In this document: positions 16,345 through 19,207 of the stretch, one piece after another
Numbering within the stretch: position 1 is the stretch's first letter
Layout of the letters: the number at the start of each line of letters is the position of its first letter
Assembly (NCBI GenBank): GCA_021295675.1
Contig: JAGWBY010000093.1
Span: 1,098 to 20,304 of the forward strand
Direction: 5' to 3'
DNA from: Candidatus Latescibacterota bacterium
GTDB lineage: Bacteria; Latescibacterota; UBA2968; UBA8231
DNA length: 19,207 nucleotides
Made by a program: the position numbers and the translations under genes
Notes under the pieces: generated by a model
Seen by the model: the letters and a program-made list of their open reading frames with translations, nothing else
What the model was told of the DNA's origin: nothing
Database searches by the model: none

Positions 16345-16421
16345 GCTTGTTGCCTTTCTTGTTTATTTGCCCTTGTCCAGCTTCGGTCGTCTTGGACACA
16401 ACCGTCATCGTCGCAACCCTT

Positions 16422-17831
16422 TCATTTAATCAACATCACCTTGCCCATAGCCCGTTGACTGCCAGCGCGCAACTGCACCAGATACGCGCCGCTGCCCACC
16501 GGCTCACCGGCAGCATTGCGACCATCCCAGTGAAGAACGTGCCGACCGGCGGCCACCGTCCCGGAAGTCAGAGTGCGGATAGTGCGGCCCAAGATGTCGT
16601 GGACGGTCAATTCGACCGGAGTGTTGGACTGCCAGACCGCAAAGGGAATCTGCACCGAGGCATTGAAGGGATTGGGATAGGCCGCCTCCAAGGCAAATTC
16701 CTGCGGCAAACTACTGTCGGCGGTTTCTTCCACGGCCGTGGGGACGGTCACATCGCCCAACACCACGATACTCTGCGGCGGCAGGCCGGTATCGATGGGA
16801 CCGCGCAGAAACGCTCCTGTAGCTGCGTCGTAGAACTTGAGCCCAGCGCTAGCCGGGTCGGCAAAGGAGCCGCGGTCAGCGACAATCAAGCGTTCGCCAT
16901 CTACAGCCAAGCTGGGGATAAAACCGCCGCTAATATCTTCTAAGGGTGCGCCCACACTACCGCTGGACAATTCAAAAGGCCGGACGCTGTTGGCAAAATT
17001 CTCGTCCGCGACCACGGCATAGCCCCGGTTTTGATCGACGAGTACCATGGACGTAATATCGCCGCCCAAGTCTTCCTCGCTGACGGCCAATCCGAGGCTG
17101 CGGTTGGTGGCCGTATCGACGATTTCCACTCCACCGGCCCGGTCGCCAAAATTGACCACGACCCCCACGGCAATCTGCTCGCCGACCACGGCCATGCTAT
17201 TGGGATTGGCGACGCTCAGGGCAATTCCCTGTACTCCCTCGGCATCCGGGTCCACGTCAACCAAGGTGTCCGTCGCCAGATCAACGACAATTAGGTAGCT
17301 GACATCGGCCGGTCCCCAACCACCGTTGCGGTCGAGACGCTGACAGCTCAAGTAGAGCCGCTCGCCCACGCGGACGATCTGCGATACTTCGGGCAGGCCA
17401 TCCGCGTCGGCGAAAGCACTCAGATCAATCTCGCCCAATTCCGCGCCATCTTGGGGATTGACGATCAGCAGAGATGCCGCGTCATAGCGCGTCACATACG
17501 CCTTGTCGGGTGCGACGATCTCAATGTCGTGCGGGTTGGCACCATTACCCACCGAAAACTGAGTCAGCGGCGTGCGCAAATCCATCGCGTCCAGCACCAA
17601 GATATTGTCTTGGCCCAAGCGGTTGACGATATAGACGCGGCCGTCGTGGTAGTGCCCTACTGCATCCGAGTGGATGCCCAACAGATTTACCTCGGCCTCG
17701 ACAGCATTCGCGGCCAAAAAGGCCGTGCTGCCGGTAGAAAAGTCCGTGGTGATGACAAAGAGATCGCTCTGCGCCGACGACGAGTTCGCCAACAGCAAGA
17801 CAGAGACAGCTAACATGGAAATGCGATACAC
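16422..17831 (-). CDS. Secreted beta-propeller with FlgD-like/T9SS C-terminal sorting domain, BtuG-like candidate
   Basis: A 469-residue exported protein in three parts: a signal peptide (about 1-20, ending SSSAQS, no lipobox Cys), a YncE/YVTN-like beta-propeller (about 22-370) with repeated blades such as GANPHDIEIVAPDKAYVTRY, and a C-terminal sorting domain (about 385-469) with YPNPFNASVQIPF, ILGRTIRTLTSG and GSGAYLVQLRAG. The start is a GTG at 17831 with AGGAGG six bases upstream. Gene position between a TonB receptor and a corrinoid adenosyltransferase parallels Bacteroides loci in which the propeller BtuG captures cobalamin for BtuB. I infer the same job here, with surface display by the sorting domain instead of a lipid anchor. 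A generic secreted propeller with no role in B12 is the alternative. Confidence 0.82.
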   Translation of the reverse strand: MYRISMLAVSVLLLANSSSAQSDLFVITTDFSTGSTAFLAANAVEAEVNLLGIHSDAVGHYHDGRVYIVNRLGQDNILVLDAMDLRTPLTQFSVGNGANPHDIEIVAPDKAYVTRYDAASLLIVNPQDGAELGEIDLSAFADADGLPEVSQIVRVGERLYLSCQRLDRNGGWGPADVSYLIVVDLATDTLVDVDPDAEGVQGIALSVANPNSMAVVGEQIAVGVVVNFGDRAGGVEIVDTATNRSLGLAVSEEDLGGDITSMVLVDQNRGYAVVADENFANSVRPFELSSGSVGAPLEDISGGFIPSLAVDGERLIVADRGSFADPASAGLKFYDAATGAFLRGPIDTGLPPQSIVVLGDVTVPTAVEETADSSLPQEFALEAAYPNPFNASVQIPFAVWQSNTPVELTVHDILGRTIRTLTSGTVAAGRHVLHWDGRNAAGEPVGSGAYLVQLRAGSQRAMGKVMLIK

Positions 17832-17846
17832 GTAAATCCTCCTTGG

Positions 17847-17995
17847 TTACTGACGTTACGCACGGGCACATAGGTATTAGATGCTTCGACTCCGCTTCGC
17901 TCCGCTCAGCATGACAGTGGCTAGTACTTCTTTCCCTTGTCATGCTGAGCGGAGCGAAGCATCCCATACTGATGGCCTTTGCGTAACATCAGTTA
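17847..17995. mobile_element. MITE-like element with nested inverted repeats
   Basis: A 149-bp non-coding element lies between the receptor and propeller genes. Its outer arms TTACTGACGTTACGCA (17847-17862) and TGCGTAACATCAGTTA (17980-17995) are inverted copies matching at 14 of 16 positions. An inner pair of 23-base arms is perfect (separate entry). No transposase and no clear target-site duplication is seen, although both ends are close to a TA dinucleotide. Three GTTAG copies follow the right end (17992-18008). Its left edge is only about five bases from the propeller's ribosome-binding site, so it lies in that gene's leader. Confidence 0.6.
17894..17960. repeat. Perfect 23-bp inverted repeat, REP-like hairpin
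   Basis: Arms at 17894-17916 (starting GCTTCGCTCCGCTCAGC) and 17938-17960 are exact reverse complements around a 21-base loop. The sequence TGCTGAGCGGAGCGAAGC belongs to a dispersed repeat that recurs in many uncultured bacterial genomes and is often mis-called as protein with the string HAERSEA. As RNA it would form a very stable stem on either strand and could stop transcription or protect mRNA ends. The following bases are not a clear U-tract, so I do not call it an intrinsic terminator. Confidence 0.85.
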
Positions 17996-18038
17996 GTTAG
18001 TGGTTAGTAGGAGTGTCCCTTGTAGGCATCCAACTGCC

Positions 18039-19207
18039 CTACTCGTACGCAGCATAGTGCACGGACAGCCCATACGAGCGTCCCGGCAGCGGGTAACCCC
18101 ACAGATCAGCCACTTGATTGTCAGTCAGGTTGCGCAACTCCCAAGACAAGGCGATCCCCTCGACCAATGGCACGGTGCCGCCGAGGTTGTACAGAGAGCG
18201 AACGGGCACGGTGCGCAGATTGGCCCGGTCGAGAAAATGCCGGCTTTCACGGCTGAATTCGCCGTAGATTTCAGAGAGTCCTAGGTCGAGAGAAACGCGC
18301 GCATTGAGCCGATGACGCGGCGCATTGGGCAAGTCATTCCCCCGCTCAAAAGAGAACGGAGTGCGGTTTTCAGCGCGCTGGTATGCGTAATTGCCACTGA
18401 GTGCCAGCCTCGGCAGCAGCCGCGCTTCGATCCGCGTTTCCACGCCGCGCAGCAAGGCTCGGCCCATATTGTGGGGCCGCGACACCCGCTGTGAGTTTTG
18501 TATAAAGCGGATGAGGTCCTCGACGCGATTGCGATAGTACACGACCTCGGCCAAGGTCAGACCCACCCCATCGGTGGGACCGCGAAAAACCAACCCCAAA
18601 TCCCAGTTGCGCCCTTGTTCACTGACGAGATTGGTATTGCCGATCACCGCGCCCCGGTCGCCGAACAGTTCAAAGAAATTGGGCGCGCGCTGATAGCGAC
18701 CGTTGTGGGCTTTGAGCGCCAAGCCAGCGCCTAAGTCCAAGGCCGCGCCCACGCGGTAGCCCCACAGGATTTCGCCGTTATCCCGGCTCGGCAACACCGC
18801 GCTAGGCGCGAAGTTCTTCCGATCAAAAAAGCGGTCGTCAAGCCCTTCTGCCTGAGTACCCGCATTGAGCGTCAAGCGCTGCCCCAACGGCACCTCCATA
18901 TCGGTACCAATGGCCAACGACCGACGACGACTGTGCAAGAGCCGACTTTGGTCATGTAGCAAATCCTCGGGTGCAAAGGTCTCGTGCCGGGCTGCGACAA
19001 AAGCGGTCAACAGGGACTGGCCGGGCAACAGGGCATTCACTTCTCCGCGCAGCCCCAAACTCTGAGTAATGTTGCGATCGTGCTGGCGGCCTATGCCCAC
19101 TTCGCCGTGCCGATCCTGGTACTCGTCCTTTTCGCGCGAGTGGTGGGCTTTGAGTCGGTATCCAGCGCGGCCATCGCCCAGCGGCCCGAAAAGCGCCGCT
19201 TCGGCAA
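18039..19207 (-). CDS. TonB-dependent outer-membrane receptor, C-terminal part (BtuB-like by context)
   Basis: The C-terminal 389 residues of a TonB-dependent receptor barrel; the frame is open to the window edge, so the signal peptide, TonB box and plug lie outside. The GTG at 19100 is internal. Barrel strands alternate aromatic and polar residues, for example RAGYRLKAHHSREKDEY, GYRVGAALDLGAGLALKAHN and LALSGNYAYQRAENRTPF. GRYQRAPNFFELFGDRGAVI and the NTNLVSEQGRNWDLGLVF region are classic receptor motifs, and the protein ends ...SYGLSVHYAAYE. In the following order come a propeller, adenosyltransferase and BtuFCD, so a corrinoid receptor is likely; a siderophore receptor cannot be excluded from this part alone. 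Confidence 0.88.
   Translation of the reverse strand, partial: AEAALFGPLGDGRAGYRLKAHHSREKDEYQDRHGEVGIGRQHDRNITQSLGLRGEVNALLPGQSLLTAFVAARHETFAPEDLLHDQSRLLHSRRRSLAIGTDMEVPLGQRLTLNAGTQAEGLDDRFFDRKNFAPSAVLPSRDNGEILWGYRVGAALDLGAGLALKAHNGRYQRAPNFFELFGDRGAVIGNTNLVSEQGRNWDLGLVFRGPTDGVGLTLAEVVYYRNRVEDLIRFIQNSQRVSRPHNMGRALLRGVETRIEARLLPRLALSGNYAYQRAENRTPFSFERGNDLPNAPRHRLNARVSLDLGLSEIYGEFSRESRHFLDRANLRTVPVRSLYNLGGTVPLVEGIALSWELRNLTDNQVADLWGYPLPGRSYGLSVHYAAYE

Noticed and set aside
16374..16398. Weak hairpin TGTCCA/TGGACA after the propeller gene
   Set aside because: The arms are only six bases and no U-run follows on either strand, so a terminator is not supported.
16345..16421. Possible cobalamin riboswitch in the B12 locus
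   Set aside because: I looked for the conserved B12-box and core sequences in the gaps of the locus, and none is present. The likely position is upstream of the receptor outside the window.
17545..17967. Minus-strand frame of 140 codons containing CHAERSEAES
   Set aside because: That string is the translation of the dispersed inverted repeat, and the rest is antisense-frame overlap with the propeller gene.

Overview
The window looks like chromosomal DNA of an uncultured bacterium of the FCB superphylum, most likely Latescibacterota or a close relative. The secreted beta-propeller at 16422-17831 ends in a FlgD-like/type IX-style C-terminal sorting domain. A TonB-dependent receptor implies an outer membrane. 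The mixture of a PhyH dioxygenase, Gfo/Idh oxidoreductase, extended SDRs, GH32 hydrolase and RbsABC-type sugar importer is common in that group. The taxonomic call is inference. Nearly all genes lie on the minus strand; only galM and the GH32 gene are on plus.

Region 1 (9-7799, minus) reads as one long operon, with gaps of 0-31 bases and two overlaps. In transcription order it encodes a sugar-binding lipoprotein, a double-domain ABC ATPase, a permease, a Gfo/Idh/MocA dehydrogenase (frameshifted), two coupled extended SDRs (the first has lost its catalytic Tyr/Lys), a PhyH-type Fe(II)/2-oxoglutarate dioxygenase and an acetamidase/formamidase. The layout suggests import of a sugar or sugar derivative, followed by redox, hydroxylation and amide-cleavage steps. 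I do not recognise the substrate. An exported aldose 1-epimerase (galM, 7952-9049) is transcribed divergently from the same 152-base intergenic region and may present the right anomer to the importer.

Region 2 (9081-12406) is a block of damaged or misassembled genes: a signal-less BtuF-like binding protein with a frameshift, a PIN-domain toxin with a frameshifting internal deletion, and a GH32 fructan/sucrose hydrolase with two lesions. The HTH antitoxin between them is intact. It has a clear sigma70-like promoter whose spacer contains a perfect 16-bp palindrome, a plausible autoregulatory operator.

Region 3 (12504-19207, minus) is a corrinoid (vitamin B12) uptake locus. In transcription order it holds a TonB-dependent receptor (5' end beyond the window), a secreted beta-propeller resembling the BtuG class of surface cobalamin binders, a PduO-type ATP:corrinoid adenosyltransferase, a periplasmic binding protein, a BtuC permease and a BtuD ATPase (N-terminal frameshift). 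A 149-bp MITE-like element with nested inverted repeats sits between the receptor and propeller genes.

At least six reading-frame lesions were found by joining homologous segments across frames (about 3509-3520, 9527, 10205-10235, 11345-11365, 12319 and 13420-13440). Two are at short homopolymers and four look like small deletions. Assembly error and real decay cannot be separated from this sequence alone. No rRNA, tRNA, CRISPR array or B12 riboswitch was seen, and no intergenic stretch exceeds about 210 bases.
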